In this document: positions 9,032-18,180 of the stretch, piece after piece
Layout: every line of letters starts with the position of its first letter
Numbering within the stretch: position 1 is the stretch's first letter
Source: JBAOHV01 sp037045265
GTDB taxonomy: Bacteria; Actinomycetota; Acidimicrobiia; Acidimicrobiales; Microtrichaceae
NCBI GenBank assembly: GCA_037045265.1
Contig: JBAOHV010000002.1
Span: forward strand, 1 to 64,000
Direction: 5' to 3'
DNA: 64,000 nt
Translations under genes and position numbers: made by a program
The notes under the pieces: generated by a model
Told to the model about the DNA's origin: nothing
The model's database searches: none
The model's input: the letters and a program-made list of their open reading frames with translations, nothing else

Positions 9032-9341
9032 ATGGCCACAGCGACCACAACCAAGAGTGCATCGTCGAACGGCTCGGGCGAATCGCCGACCGAAGGCATC
9101 CAGAAGCTGATCGAAGGCGCCGGCGAGAGCGAGAAGTCCGCACTCGAAGCAGTGCAGCGCTTCGTGCAGTCGGTCAACGACGCCGTCCCCGACATCGGCG
9201 ACGAAGGCCCTCGCCACCAGATCATCGACGCGGCGTTCAGGATGACCCAGCAGATCTTCGACGCTGTCCAACAAGTTGGCGGTCAACCTCGTGGGGGTCA
9301 CGGGTAGCGCGCTCGAGGATGCCGCCAAGCCTTCGAAGTGA
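9032..9341 (+). CDS. Small helical phasin-like hypothetical protein, one frame break
   Basis: About 102 residues once repaired. A Ser/Thr/Gly-rich start is followed by an amphipathic helical body (EGIQKLIEGAGESEKSALEA, VQRFVQSVNDAVPDIGDEGP, IIDAAFRMTQQIF). Without correction it ends in an unlikely GQPRGGHG tail at 9307. Removing one base near 9268-9275 gives SNKLAVNLVGVTGSALEDAAKPSK and a stop at 9339-9341 that overlaps the next gene's GTG. That overlap supports the repair. The amphipathic pattern recalls phasins or granule-surface proteins, but that is inference only. The start has GGAGGGACC ahead of it. Confidence 0.6.
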
Positions 9342-10159
9342 ACCAAGCTGCGACCGACGAAATCGGAGCGGCACGCGACCCTGAGTTCCTGCGGGCCGCC
9401 CGACCGATACTCGAGTTGTTCGCGTCGTACTTCCGACCCGAGGTGCGCGGATTCGAACGGGTGCCAGCCGACGGCCCGATGCTCGTCGTGGGCAACCACT
9501 CCGGAGGACAACTCCCCCCGGACGTGCCGGTGCTCCTCACGGCCTGGTGGCGCGAGCGGGGCGAGGACGAGCCCGTCTATGCGCTGTTCCACTCCTTCTT
9601 CATGGCACTCCCGGGAGTCGGCTCCGTCATGGCGCGGGGCGGGGGCGTGGATGCGGGACCCGCCGCCGCCGAGGCCGTGCTCGGACAGGGAGCGGTGCTG
9701 ATCGACTACCCGGGCGGGGACCACGAGGTGTTCCGCCCGTGGTCCGAACGCAACCGGATCGACTTCGGTGGCCGCACCGGCGTGGTCCGCCTGGCGTTGC
9801 GCACAGGAGTCCCGGTCGTGCCGGCCGTGTCCATCGGTGCTCACGAGACGGTCGTCGTGCTCAGTCGGGGAGAGGCCCTGGCCAAGCGCCTTGGGTTGGC
9901 CAGGCTGTTCCGCGTGTCGGTCATGCCGCTCGTGCTCGGCCCACCGTTCGGGATCGTCCCCGGGGGTATCCCGACCTTCCCGTTGCCGTCGAAGGTGACC
10001 GTCGAGCTGCTCGACCCGATCGACTGGTCACAGCGGTTCGGGCCCGACGCGGCTGAGGACCCCGAGATCGTGGCGGCCTGCTACGACGAGCTGACCTCGA
10101 CGATGCAGGCCGCGCTCGACCGCCTCGCGGAGGAACGCAGATACCCCGTCATCGGCTGA
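9338..10159 (+). CDS. Lysophospholipid/diacylglycerol acyltransferase family protein
   Basis: A 273-residue acyltransferase of the PlsC/DAGAT-like superfamily, which transfers acyl groups to glycerolipids at the membrane. The catalytic motif is VGNHSGGQLPPD (H-x4-type box). A glycine-rich IDYPGGDHEVFRP segment sits where PlsC proteins have the FPEGTRS box, as in DAGAT-like members. The GTG start overlaps the repaired stop of the upstream small protein, implying translational coupling. Location next to WS/DGAT and acyl-CoA synthetase genes points to neutral-lipid or phospholipid synthesis. Confidence 0.82.
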   Translation: MNQAATDEIGAARDPEFLRAARPILELFASYFRPEVRGFERVPADGPMLVVGNHSGGQLPPDVPVLLTAWWRERGEDEPVYALFHSFFMALPGVGSVMARGGGVDAGPAAAEAVLGQGAVLIDYPGGDHEVFRPWSERNRIDFGGRTGVVRLALRTGVPVVPAVSIGAHETVVVLSRGEALAKRLGLARLFRVSVMPLVLGPPFGIVPGGIPTFPLPSKVTVELLDPIDWSQRFGPDAAEDPEIVAACYDELTSTMQAALDRLAEERRYPVIG

Positions 10160-10214
10160 TCAGGGTCATCGGCTGATCAGGGTCATCGGCTGATCAGGTC
10201 ATCGGCCGATCAGG
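10149..10214. repeat. Four tandem copies of a 16-17-base unit across two convergent stop codons
   Basis: The unit TCATCGGCTGATCAGGG occurs at 10149-10165 and 10166-10182, with 16-base versions at 10183-10198 and 10199-10214 (the last with one change). The plus-strand gene stops in copy 1 and the minus-strand gene stops in copy 4. Each copy re-creates both gene ends (VIG-stop one way, LIGR-stop the other) and contains a TGATCA palindrome. Confidence 0.85.
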
Positions 10215-11500
10215 CCCCGCTTGGTCAAGGCCTGATCGACGAACCTCCAGACCGTGTCGGACCACAGGTAGCCGACGTGGTTGCCGGCGAACCAGCAGCT
10301 CTCGGGCTGCTCCCAGTGCTCAACCAGACGCTGGGGCTGGTCGGTGGTAGCCAGCCGGTCTCCGAGCCCGGCGAAGATCGCCCGTGCTTCACGCGGCACG
10401 ACGACGGGCATCGTCAGCGGTGACACGACCCGGTGCAGGTCCTGTGCGGTGCCGTCGAGGATGTTGTACTCGATGGCCCGCATGTGCAGGTGTCGTGGCG
10501 CGTGGTGTTCGATCAGCCCGGGGAAGTCGATGATCGGGATTCCCACCAGGGCCGCGTCGAGGTCGGATTCGAACGCCGTGACGAGCGACGTGATCATGCC
10601 GCCGAGCGACACGCCGAACATGCCGAGAGCGGTCGGGTCCTGTCGGCGGACCCAGCTCAGCAGACGGCGCACGTCCCACACCGCCTGGGTCAGGCCGTGC
10701 ACGCTGTTCATGAACTCGAAGCCCAGGAACTCCTCGCCGCTGACCCGGCTCGGGCGGCGCGCACCGTGCACCGGCAGCACGATGGCGGCGATGTTCACTC
10801 CCAGCTTCTCGTGCAGGTGAGCCGCCCGGAAGGCGAAGAGGTCCATGAAAACCGACCCGGTGCCGAATCCGTGGACGCACACGACCCAGGGGCGGGGCCG
10901 GTCGCGGTGGCGCATGACCCACGCCGACGCTGTGCGGTTCGACTCGAATGCCAGCCACCGGTCGGTGCCCGGAACTCCCAGGTGTGGCTCGTAGCCGCTC
11001 GGCCACCAGAGCCTCTCGTAGCTCTGGCCGAGCGCCCAGCCCTTGGTGAGCGCCGGCTCCTCGAGCGGCGGTGGGCTCTGGTGATAGGACACCGGGTCGT
11101 CGATCCACCCGCGCTCGCTGAACAGTGCGTGGGCTCGGGTGAGCTCCTCGCTCACACGGTGGTAGTCGGCTCTGCGCGGAAACCGGTTGGGGCCGATCGC
11201 GAGCGCCATGATCGATTCGTCCATGGCCACGTGGCCCACCAGTGCAGGCGTCAGCCTGGCAGGCGGAACCCCCGGCACATCCTCACCGAGCAGCTCTCCG
11301 ACGACGAACCGTGCTGTGCGCGGGGCGGCGAGCGTGAGGCGGGCGAGCGGTTGCTGTGCCAGGCGCTTCTCGACTCCTCTGACAGCGCACGTGACCCGGT
11401 CGACCGTGGCGGCCGGATGCCACCACGGCGGTCCCTGCGCAGCGCCACCCTCGCTCGTGTCGCTCATCTCGGTCGTGTCGGTCGATGTGACTGCCGTCAT
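10199..11500 (-). CDS. Alpha/beta hydrolase family protein
   Basis: A serine hydrolase of about 433 residues. The oxyanion segment is VVCVHGFGTGS, the nucleophile elbow is GMFGVSLGGM, an acid residue probably lies near AGLGDRL, and the catalytic His is in FAGNHVGYLW. The long N-terminal extension (about 190 residues) before the hydrolase core is unusual. I chose the ATG at 11500 because GGGGAGG stands six bases before it; a GTG 11 codons upstream lacks a ribosome site. Its neighbours are lipid enzymes, so a lipase or esterase role is plausible but unproven. Confidence 0.8.
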   Translation of the reverse strand: MTAVTSTDTTEMSDTSEGGAAQGPPWWHPAATVDRVTCAVRGVEKRLAQQPLARLTLAAPRTARFVVGELLGEDVPGVPPARLTPALVGHVAMDESIMALAIGPNRFPRRADYHRVSEELTRAHALFSERGWIDDPVSYHQSPPPLEEPALTKGWALGQSYERLWWPSGYEPHLGVPGTDRWLAFESNRTASAWVMRHRDRPRPWVVCVHGFGTGSVFMDLFAFRAAHLHEKLGVNIAAIVLPVHGARRPSRVSGEEFLGFEFMNSVHGLTQAVWDVRRLLSWVRRQDPTALGMFGVSLGGMITSLVTAFESDLDAALVGIPIIDFPGLIEHHAPRHLHMRAIEYNILDGTAQDLHRVVSPLTMPVVVPREARAIFAGLGDRLATTDQPQRLVEHWEQPESCWFAGNHVGYLWSDTVWRFVDQALTKRGLIGR

Positions 11501-11548
11501 GTCGGACCTCCCCACGGGATCTGGTGCCGACACGTTACTGATCAGTCG

Positions 11549-12925
11549 TCATCGTGGGGAGTCCCAGTCCTCCGATTCCGCTCGTAGGTCGCCTGCCAGG
11601 AGCCACGGGTCAGGCAGCGACGCCTGGCAGCCGAGGACCGATATGTACATCGTCCCGGCGTAGCTCCAGGCGGTGATGTTGACGCCGATGCCCTCGAGGA
11701 TCGGCCCCGACGAGAACAACGACGTGACCACTCCGCCGTCTACCTCGAGTCGCTCGCGCGGGCCCCGGACGCACGAGACGACTAGGTTGAGCGGAGGCCG
11801 CAGGTGGTCGGCCAGGTGCGTCGATCCCCACAGTCGGGGGAGAACCCCGTGCAGGCCAGCGGGGATCAGCCCGGAGCGCCACTCGAACAGGTCGGGGCCG
11901 AACTCCTCTCGCACCTTGCGCGCGGCGACGGAGGACTCGTGGATCGCGTGCATGCGGTCGAGCGGATCGGCGATGTCGGAGCGCAACGGCAGGAACAGGT
12001 TGTCGACGTGGTTGCCGCCGAGGCGGTGGCGGTCGGTGCGCGTCGCCATGGGCACCGAGGCGATGAGGGTCGAGGGGGGAAGGGCGCCGATGCGCCCCAG
12101 GTAGCGCCGTACGGCCCCGCCGCACAGCGCCAGGAAGGTGTCGTTCAGGGTCACACCCGCTTCGGCCTTGGCGTTCAGGAAGACGTCGAGGGGCAGTGCA
12201 ATCCCCGCGAAGGTCCTGTCCGCGCTCAGCGCGACGTTGAACGGGGTGCGGGGGCCGCTGAACGGGCCGGGCAGGAGAGCGGTGACCGACTGCTTCACCA
12301 GCCGTGCGTGGCGCGCGCCGGCCACGGTCCTGGCGGCGACGCGCGGGACCAGGCGGACCGCCTGGACGGCACCAGCGGCGGACGTCGAGTAGCGCTGGCG
12401 GGTGCTAGGGAGCGGTTCGGGCCGGTACGACTCGACGACTGCGTGGGCGTCGTCGGTCACGAACGCGTTCTCGAGCATCGCGACCGACGCGACCCCGTCA
12501 GCGATCGCATGGTGGAGCTTCATCACGAACGCGACCCTGCCCTCGGCCAGGCCCTGCACGACCGTCATCTCCCAGAGCGGGCAGTCGCGCGGTAGCGGTG
12601 TGCCCGCGATCCGTGCGACCACGTGGTCGAGCTCATGTTGGTCGCCCGGCGACTCCGCCTGGATGACTCGCAGGTGCCGTGCCAGGTCGAACTCGGGGTC
12701 GTCGACCACGGCAGGGTTGCCGAGTCCGTGCGGTGCAGGGATAACCCGACGTCGCAGCATCGGCATGCGCGCCAGACGCTCCTCGATGACCCTGGCCAGC
12801 TCGTCGTCCGGTAGCGGCTCGGTGCGCCCGGAGAGGTCGACCACGACGACCTTCATCGTGTGCATGTGCGCCGTGGGAGTCTCGGAGTAGAGGAACCGGG
12901 CATCCAACCCGGACATGACCTTCAT
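11549..12925 (-). CDS. Wax ester synthase / diacylglycerol acyltransferase (WS/DGAT)
   Basis: A 458-residue bifunctional acyltransferase that makes wax esters or triacylglycerol from acyl-CoA. The diagnostic HHAIADG (HHxxxDG) lies at residues 138-144. N-terminal LDARFLYSETPTAHMHT and C-terminal NLVVSCVRGP and GPILEGIGVNITAWSY match the family. The ATG overlaps the stop of the upstream acyl-CoA synthetase (ATGA), so the two are co-translated. Together they activate fatty acids and store them, a trait of many actinobacteria. Confidence 0.95.
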   Translation of the reverse strand: MKVMSGLDARFLYSETPTAHMHTMKVVVVDLSGRTEPLPDDELARVIEERLARMPMLRRRVIPAPHGLGNPAVVDDPEFDLARHLRVIQAESPGDQHELDHVVARIAGTPLPRDCPLWEMTVVQGLAEGRVAFVMKLHHAIADGVASVAMLENAFVTDDAHAVVESYRPEPLPSTRQRYSTSAAGAVQAVRLVPRVAARTVAGARHARLVKQSVTALLPGPFSGPRTPFNVALSADRTFAGIALPLDVFLNAKAEAGVTLNDTFLALCGGAVRRYLGRIGALPPSTLIASVPMATRTDRHRLGGNHVDNLFLPLRSDIADPLDRMHAIHESSVAARKVREEFGPDLFEWRSGLIPAGLHGVLPRLWGSTHLADHLRPPLNLVVSCVRGPRERLEVDGGVVTSLFSSGPILEGIGVNITAWSYAGTMYISVLGCQASLPDPWLLAGDLRAESEDWDSPR

Positions 12926-14511
12926 GGTCCCGTGACGGCGGTGGCATCCGCCGCCACCGCTGCTGCCCATCGTTGGTCGGGCTTGCCGGCCGGGGAGCGC
13001 TCGACCTGTCCGACGAACACCAGGTGACGGGGCAGCTTGTACCGGGCGATACGAAGACCTGCGGATTCCCGCAGGTCTTCGAGGGTGAGAGTCGAGCCTG
13101 GGCGCTGCTGGACGACGGCACAGACGGCCTGGCCCCAGTTCTCGTCTGGTATGCCGACGACGACGACATCGACGACGTCTGGGTGGGCCTTGAGCGCACC
13201 CTCGACCTCCTCGGGATAGACCTTCTCTCCACCCGTGTTGATGCACTGCGACGAGCGGCCCAGCACCACGATCGTTCCGTCACCTTCGATGGTGGCCAGG
13301 TCGCCCGGCAGCGCCCACCTCGTGCCGTCGACCGAGACGAACGTTGCGGCGCTCTTGTCCGGGTCGCCCAGATAGCGCAGCGGCACTCGTCCACCCCGTG
13401 CCAGGCGTCCCACGACGCCGGACCCGGGAGCCACGGGGTGGAGATCGTCGTCGAGGACCGTCGTCCGGTCGTCGAGCTGAAGGCGGGGCGAGCCGTCGGG
13501 GTCGTCTGCTGGTGGGGCACCGCCGATCTGGCCGGTCTCGGACGACCCGAACGAGTCACGCACGATCAGGTCGGGCTTGAGCGCTCGCAGGCGCGACTTG
13601 GTCGATGGCGACAGAAGCGCGCCGCCCGAACCGAGTGCCATCAGCGACGACAGGTCGTAGGCGTCCGGGTCGTCCTCGAGCACGTCGATCAGCGGCCGGG
13701 CCATGGCGTCGCCGACCACGACGAGGATGTTCGCCCGCTCCTTCTCCACCAGCTCCAGCGTCGTGCGCGCGTCGAAGTGGCCCGAGGGCAAGGTCACGAT
13801 CGTTCCGCCGCCGAAGAGCATCGCGAACGCCAGCCAGTGCGCGGCCGCGTGCATGAACGGAGGAGCCGGAATGGCCACCAACCCAGTATCGGGGATCCTC
13901 TCGGCGAGCTCTTCGGCAGCGCCGATGTGCATTCCGAACTGGTAGGGATCACCTCCGCCCATGGCGGCGAAGAAGATGTCCTCCTGGCGCCACAGCACGC
14001 CCTTGGGCAGCCCGGTGGTGCCACCCGTGTACACGCAGTACAGGTCGTCAGCCGAGCGTGGCGGGTACTCGCCGAGGGGCTCTACCGAGGAGATGGCCTC
14101 CTCGTAGTCGCCACCGGTGCCGACCGACAGCACGGCCCGCCTCTCGGCCATCGAGTCGACGGCGCCACCGACGGCGTTCGCGAAGTCGACGTGGTGGACC
14201 AGCGCCACGAGCCCGGCATCCGCGTACAGGTGCTGCAGCTCCGCGTCCACGTATCGGTAGTTGACGTTCACCGGCACAGCACGCAGCTTGAAGGCTGCGA
14301 TCATCACCTCCAGGTACTCGGAACCGTTGGGCAGCTGGATGCCGACGAAGTCGTCCGCGCCCACGCCGGCCTGCGACAGCACCTGCGCCAGGCGATTCGC
14401 CCGTTCGTCGAGCGATGCGTAGGTCAGTCGCCGGTCACCGGACAAGACCGCGGTGCGGTCGGGCACCGTATCGACGACGCTCTCGAACAGGTCGGCCAGG
14501 TTGAGCTCCAC
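12922..14511 (-). CDS. Acyl-CoA synthetase (AMP-binding, fatty-acid type)
   Basis: An adenylate-forming ligase of about 529 residues that converts a carboxylic acid, ATP and CoA into acyl-CoA. Motifs are the P-loop YTGGTTGLPKG, the FGSSETGQIG acceptor region, GDLATIEGDG and GGEKVYPEEVE. The C-terminal lysine loop is SPAGKPDQRW. The GTG at 14511 is preferred over an upstream ATG, since AAGGAA precedes it and the esterase gene upstream stops at 14516, leaving four bases between them. It overlaps the downstream WS/DGAT gene. The substrate is probably a medium or long chain fatty acid. Confidence 0.92.
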   Translation of the reverse strand: MELNLADLFESVVDTVPDRTAVLSGDRRLTYASLDERANRLAQVLSQAGVGADDFVGIQLPNGSEYLEVMIAAFKLRAVPVNVNYRYVDAELQHLYADAGLVALVHHVDFANAVGGAVDSMAERRAVLSVGTGGDYEEAISSVEPLGEYPPRSADDLYCVYTGGTTGLPKGVLWRQEDIFFAAMGGGDPYQFGMHIGAAEELAERIPDTGLVAIPAPPFMHAAAHWLAFAMLFGGGTIVTLPSGHFDARTTLELVEKERANILVVVGDAMARPLIDVLEDDPDAYDLSSLMALGSGGALLSPSTKSRLRALKPDLIVRDSFGSSETGQIGGAPPADDPDGSPRLQLDDRTTVLDDDLHPVAPGSGVVGRLARGGRVPLRYLGDPDKSAATFVSVDGTRWALPGDLATIEGDGTIVVLGRSSQCINTGGEKVYPEEVEGALKAHPDVVDVVVVGIPDENWGQAVCAVVQQRPGSTLTLEDLRESAGLRIARYKLPRHLVFVGQVERSPAGKPDQRWAAAVAADATAVTGP

Positions 14512-14515
14512 GACG

Positions 14516-15677
14516 TCATGTTCCTTCGTCGAGCGATCCAAGGACCGCTTCCACCAGGCTGCTGCTGCGGGCGTCACCGGTTATGCCCAGGTTCATCTGG
14601 TTCATCACGTAGCCGAGAGACCACTCTCCCCTGGGGTCTGCGATCCCGAGCGAGCCCCCGGCGCCGGCATGCCCGAACGATCCGGGCGGACCGAACGGCG
14701 GAGGTGTCATGAACCCCAGGCCGAACGACATCGGCACGCCGATCACGCGGTCGGGACCCTCGACCTGCACTTGTGCTGCACGTTCGATGGTGTCCGCTCC
14801 CAGGAGCCGATTCCCGTCGACCTCACCGATCAGCGCGGCGTACATACGTGCGACCGCCCTTGCCGTACCGACTCCGTTCGACGAGGGCATCTCAGCTGCC
14901 AGCACGTCGGGCCGGTTCCACATGTCGTCGTAGCCGAACAGGTTGCTCGGGCCGGCCAGGACCTGGCCGAGCAGCGTGTCGGGCCCCATGAACGCGTCCA
15001 TGAGCTCGCGGACCTCGGGGTCGATCACCGGCGGGTAGAGGTGTGCCACCCGGTGCAGCTCAGATTCCGGCAGGCCGATGAAGAAGTCGAGGTCGAGCGG
15101 CGTGGCGATCTCCTCGGCGAAGTACGTGCCCAGGCTGTGGCCGGTGACTCGGCGGACGACCTCTCCCAGGATCCAGCCGTAGGTGCGTGCGTGGTAGCCG
15201 TGAGCGGTCCCGGGTTCCCACACGGGGGCCTGCTCCGCTATGGCGGAGACGATCCCGTCCCAACCCAACACGTCGTCCATGGTCACCTCGGCGGTGACTG
15301 CCGCCATGCCTGCCTGGTGCGACAGCACCCAGTGCAGCGGGATGTCGGCCTTTCCTGCCGCTGCGAACTCCGGCCAGTAGGTGGCGATGGGTGCTTCGAG
15401 GTCGAGTTCCCCGCGCTCGACCAGCATGTGTACGCACGTTCGCGGCCATTCCCTTGGTCGTCGAGAAGACCAATTGGATCGTGTCGTGTTCCCAGGGTCG
15501 CCCGCCCTCGCGGTCGGCATCGCCTCCCCACAGGTCCACCACGGGCCGGCCCCGGTGGTAGACGCACACAGCCGCACCGATGTCGTCGTGCTCGGTGAAG
15601 TTGGCGTGGAACGCGTCTGCAACCGCTTCGAACCCGGGCTCGCACGACCCGTGGATGGAGACCACGTTGGCTCCCAC
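14516..15677 (-). CDS. Beta-lactamase-fold serine esterase, one frame break
   Basis: A class C beta-lactamase-like hydrolase (EstB/LACTB type) of about 386 residues. The SxxK nucleophile is in VFSTTKGMAA, the YxN-like position in YHARTYGWILGEVVRR, and a late GHAGAGGSLGIADP resembles the KTG-equivalent HAG box. The frame breaks near 15440. Removing one base restores MAAKCVHMLVERGELDLEAP, which matches family spacing exactly. The gene leads a set of three on the minus strand with acyl-CoA synthetase and WS/DGAT, so it may be a lipid esterase rather than an antibiotic-resistance enzyme. Confidence 0.85.
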
Positions 15678-15842
15678 GGGAGCGAGCCTAGCGAGCCGCT
15701 TGGACGCGGCGGTCCCGTTCGGGAGTGTTCGGGCACGGGCGCGTACTGGTCATGTTTCACCTTGTCCGGGGTCCGAGGTCGACAGATACTTGCAAGAAGA
15801 ACGTTCAGTCTTCGACGTTCGGGCGGGGGAAGGAGGTGCGCC

Positions 15843-16823
15843 ATGAAGGCTGCACTGGTCCACGCAGAGATCGCTCCCAGCCGTATTCCGGCCGCTGCCC
15901 GGATGGTCGAACGTGATCTGGTCCCAGGGTTCCTGGGCCATGTCGGTGCTCGGCACGGCTACTGGATGGTCCACCGTCGGACCGGGAACCTGCTCATCCT
16001 CACGTTGTGGGAATCGGCCGAACACATGGACGCGGCAGCGGCTGACAGCGCCGCCCGGCACGAAGCGGTGGGTGCCGAGCTGGGCGTCGAAGGATCGGCG
16101 ACCTACAGGCTCGACGTGGCGGGGGCACACGAGGAACGCCTCGACCAGGTTCCCCGGGTGCGATGGGTGAGGGCCACCTGGGTCGAGGGCCTGCGCCCCG
16201 ACCAACGCGGCGCGCTGCCCGCGCTGTTCCGTGAGGCCGTTCCTGATCAGGTGCGCCTCCACGGGTTCTGTGCGAGCTACTGGCTGGTGAACCCGGTACT
16301 GGGATCTGCTGTGGGGTTCACCTTCTGGGAGGGGGCGGCGGAGATACGTGACAGCGAGGATGCCGCCCGCCGCCGTCGTCGACGCATCCAAGCAGTTCTC
16401 GGATGCCGTGTGACGGGGGCGGCGGAGCTCGAGGCGCTGGGGGTGGCGTCGCTCGTCGAACCGGACGCACAGGCTGCAGGTGGGGCGAAGCCGTTCGTTG
16501 CGCGGACCCATCTGGCAGCGCTCGGCACGCCGGTGTCGCGTCCGCCGGGAACGCTCCTGGCCATGTCCGGCGAGCAGACCGATCAGGTCGTGGTTGTCGT
16601 AGATGGTGCTGCGGCGATCGTCGACGGAGCCGACCTGTTGCCGTTGACAGCGGGGGACCACTTCGGTGGATCCAGGATCGTTGCCCGCCGTCGCCACGAG
16701 CACGCGGTTCTCGCCACGACCGACGTCGAGATCGGAGTTCTCAGCCGCGGCGACTTCATCGACCTCAGGGAGTCCGACCCCGGAGCGGCCGATGAACTGG
16801 TGAGAGACGACGCCGACCGGTGA
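15843..16823 (+). CDS. Tandem ABM-like domains fused to a cyclic-nucleotide-binding-like domain
   Basis: 326 residues, start supported by GGAGGTG. Two successive ferredoxin-like modules are visible. The first contains HVGARHGYWMVHRRTGNLLILTLWES and the second HGFCASYWLVNPVLGSAVGFTFWEG. Their spacing and Trp/Gly pattern repeat, as in antibiotic-biosynthesis-monooxygenase-like dimeric barrels. The last third (about 235-315) reads as a cNMP-binding-type beta-roll: VVVVVDGAAAIVDG, PLTAGDHFGGSRIV, TTDVEIGVLSRGDFIDL. The phosphate-binding Arg-Ala core of true cNMP sensors is not evident. I do not know a named family with this order. A sensor or regulatory role is possible. Confidence 0.6.
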   Translation: MKAALVHAEIAPSRIPAAARMVERDLVPGFLGHVGARHGYWMVHRRTGNLLILTLWESAEHMDAAAADSAARHEAVGAELGVEGSATYRLDVAGAHEERLDQVPRVRWVRATWVEGLRPDQRGALPALFREAVPDQVRLHGFCASYWLVNPVLGSAVGFTFWEGAAEIRDSEDAARRRRRRIQAVLGCRVTGAAELEALGVASLVEPDAQAAGGAKPFVARTHLAALGTPVSRPPGTLLAMSGEQTDQVVVVVDGAAAIVDGADLLPLTAGDHFGGSRIVARRRHEHAVLATTDVEIGVLSRGDFIDLRESDPGAADELVRDDADR

Positions 16824-16840
16824 ACCGGGGCGCCGGTACC

Positions 16841-18057
16841 TCAGCGGCGCTCGTCGGCGAGGCGCGCGAACGCATCCGCCACCGGGCGTTTCACCCGGTG
16901 CTCGTCGAACAGGCCGACGGTGGTCACCCGCCCGACCGGTTCGGTCAGAGCGGAGTCCCAGTCGTACTGGTCGCCGCGGCTGTACCAGCAGATACCGCGT
17001 GCGGGTAGGGATTCGCCGCGTAGTCGATCGATCCCGGCGACGAGCGAGTCGAGCCAGCCGATCCCCTCGTCCACGTCGAGTCCCAGGTTCGACGTCTCGG
17101 CGACCCAGAAGGGTCGTCGGTACCGCTCGTGCCAATCTTTCGCCGTCGCCTCGTACGCGGCGACACGATCGGCGATGGTGATCGGACGTCGGGATCGCCG
17201 TCCGTAGGCGACGATGCTGAGCGGATACAGGTCGTGGCCGGCGACCACACGGTCCACAGGTAGACCTGCGGCCAGTTCACCGATGCGGGCCCGCACGGCG
17301 TCATCGATGTGTCCGACCAGGTCGGACACCTGGTCGGGGGGATCGACGCCGAAGTGCAGGTCCCAGACCAGTTGCTGGAGTGCCTGGGTGTGGAGCGCCT
17401 CGACGAGCGCCTCGTCGTCGTCATCGTCCACGAGCGAGCAGCCGAAGCCTTCGGCGCCGATCCACCAGCCGTCGCGGTCGCTGCAGATGCGGGACATGGC
17501 CTCGAGGTTCGCAAGGGTCACGTTCGCGAGTGCGGTGACGTAGTCGAGCTCGGATGCCCGGGTGTCGTTCCACGCGCCGAGCAGAGCCGACATGACAGCG
17601 GTGATGCCGGGCTCGTTGACCGGGGTGAACCAATGCGGTTCGGGGTAGCGGGCGAGGAACGCCTCCACATACCGATTGAACCCGTGCACCCAGCTCCTGT
17701 CGCAGAAGCCCCGATAGTGGTCGGGCAGGCCGAAATGGCAGAGATCGACCACGGGGGTCAACCCGGCGTCCTCGCAGGCCCCGAGCGCTCGATCCCACGC
17801 GGACCAGTCGTACCGGCCCGGTTCCGGCTCGGTCAGTCGCCACGGCATGCCGTAGCGCCAAATCCCGACACCCAACGACGCCACGTCAGCCAGGTCGTCC
17901 TCCATGCGGACCAGGTGTCCGCTGGCGGCGAGCTCGTCGACGCGGACCACGCCGCCGTCGTGCACCACCAGAGGGTCCGACCCCTCCTCGCCGCAGGCGA
18001 CTGCGAAGTCGGGGAAGGGCGTCGATGCGGTAGTCGGCTCCGGCATGGCCCGGATCA
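16841..18057 (-). CDS. Family 1-like glycoside hydrolase
   Basis: A (beta/alpha)8 hydrolase of about 405 residues resembling GH1 beta-glucosidases. The acid/base Glu is in HWFTPVNEPGITA and the nucleophile Glu in PFWVAETSNLG. WRLTEPEPGRYDWSAWDRAL and the final WYSRGDQYDWDSAL also fit. It is shorter than typical GH1 (about 450) and the nucleophile box is AETSN rather than TENG, so it belongs to a divergent subgroup. The start is either ATG 18057 or the ATG four codons inside. It lies next to the PadR promoter region, transcribed away from it. Confidence 0.78.
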
Positions 18058-18129
18058 TGTCAGCAGCGGGGACCGGCGCGCAGCTGCACCACCCGTGCGG
18101 ACCCTTGACAATCGCTCCTCCACATATCA

Positions 18130-18165
18130 CGATATATCGGAACCGGTCGACAACCTGTCGACCGG
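18130..18165. promoter_or_regulatory. Two dyads upstream of padR, candidate operators
   Basis: CGATATATCG (18130-18139) is a perfect AT-rich palindrome inside a GC-rich background. CCGGTCGAC-N5-GTCGACCGG (18143-18165) is a perfect 9-bp inverted repeat ending 15 bases before the padR ATG. PadR regulators usually bind such dyads at their own promoter. Confidence 0.6.
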
Positions 18166-18180
18166 GGAGACTGGAGACAG

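Noticed and set aside
10433..11587. A 384-codon plus-strand frame opposite the alpha/beta hydrolase
   Set aside because: Antisense shadow; the hydrolase motifs on the minus strand are convincing.
12973..14712. A 579-codon open frame on the plus strand opposite the acyl-CoA synthetase
   Set aside because: It mirrors the synthetase codons, is rich in His/Arg/Gly/Gln and has no recognisable motif.
15750..17135. A 461-codon minus-strand frame opposite the ABM/cNMP-like gene
   Set aside because: Arg/Pro-rich shadow that also runs into the GH1-like gene region in the wrong frame.
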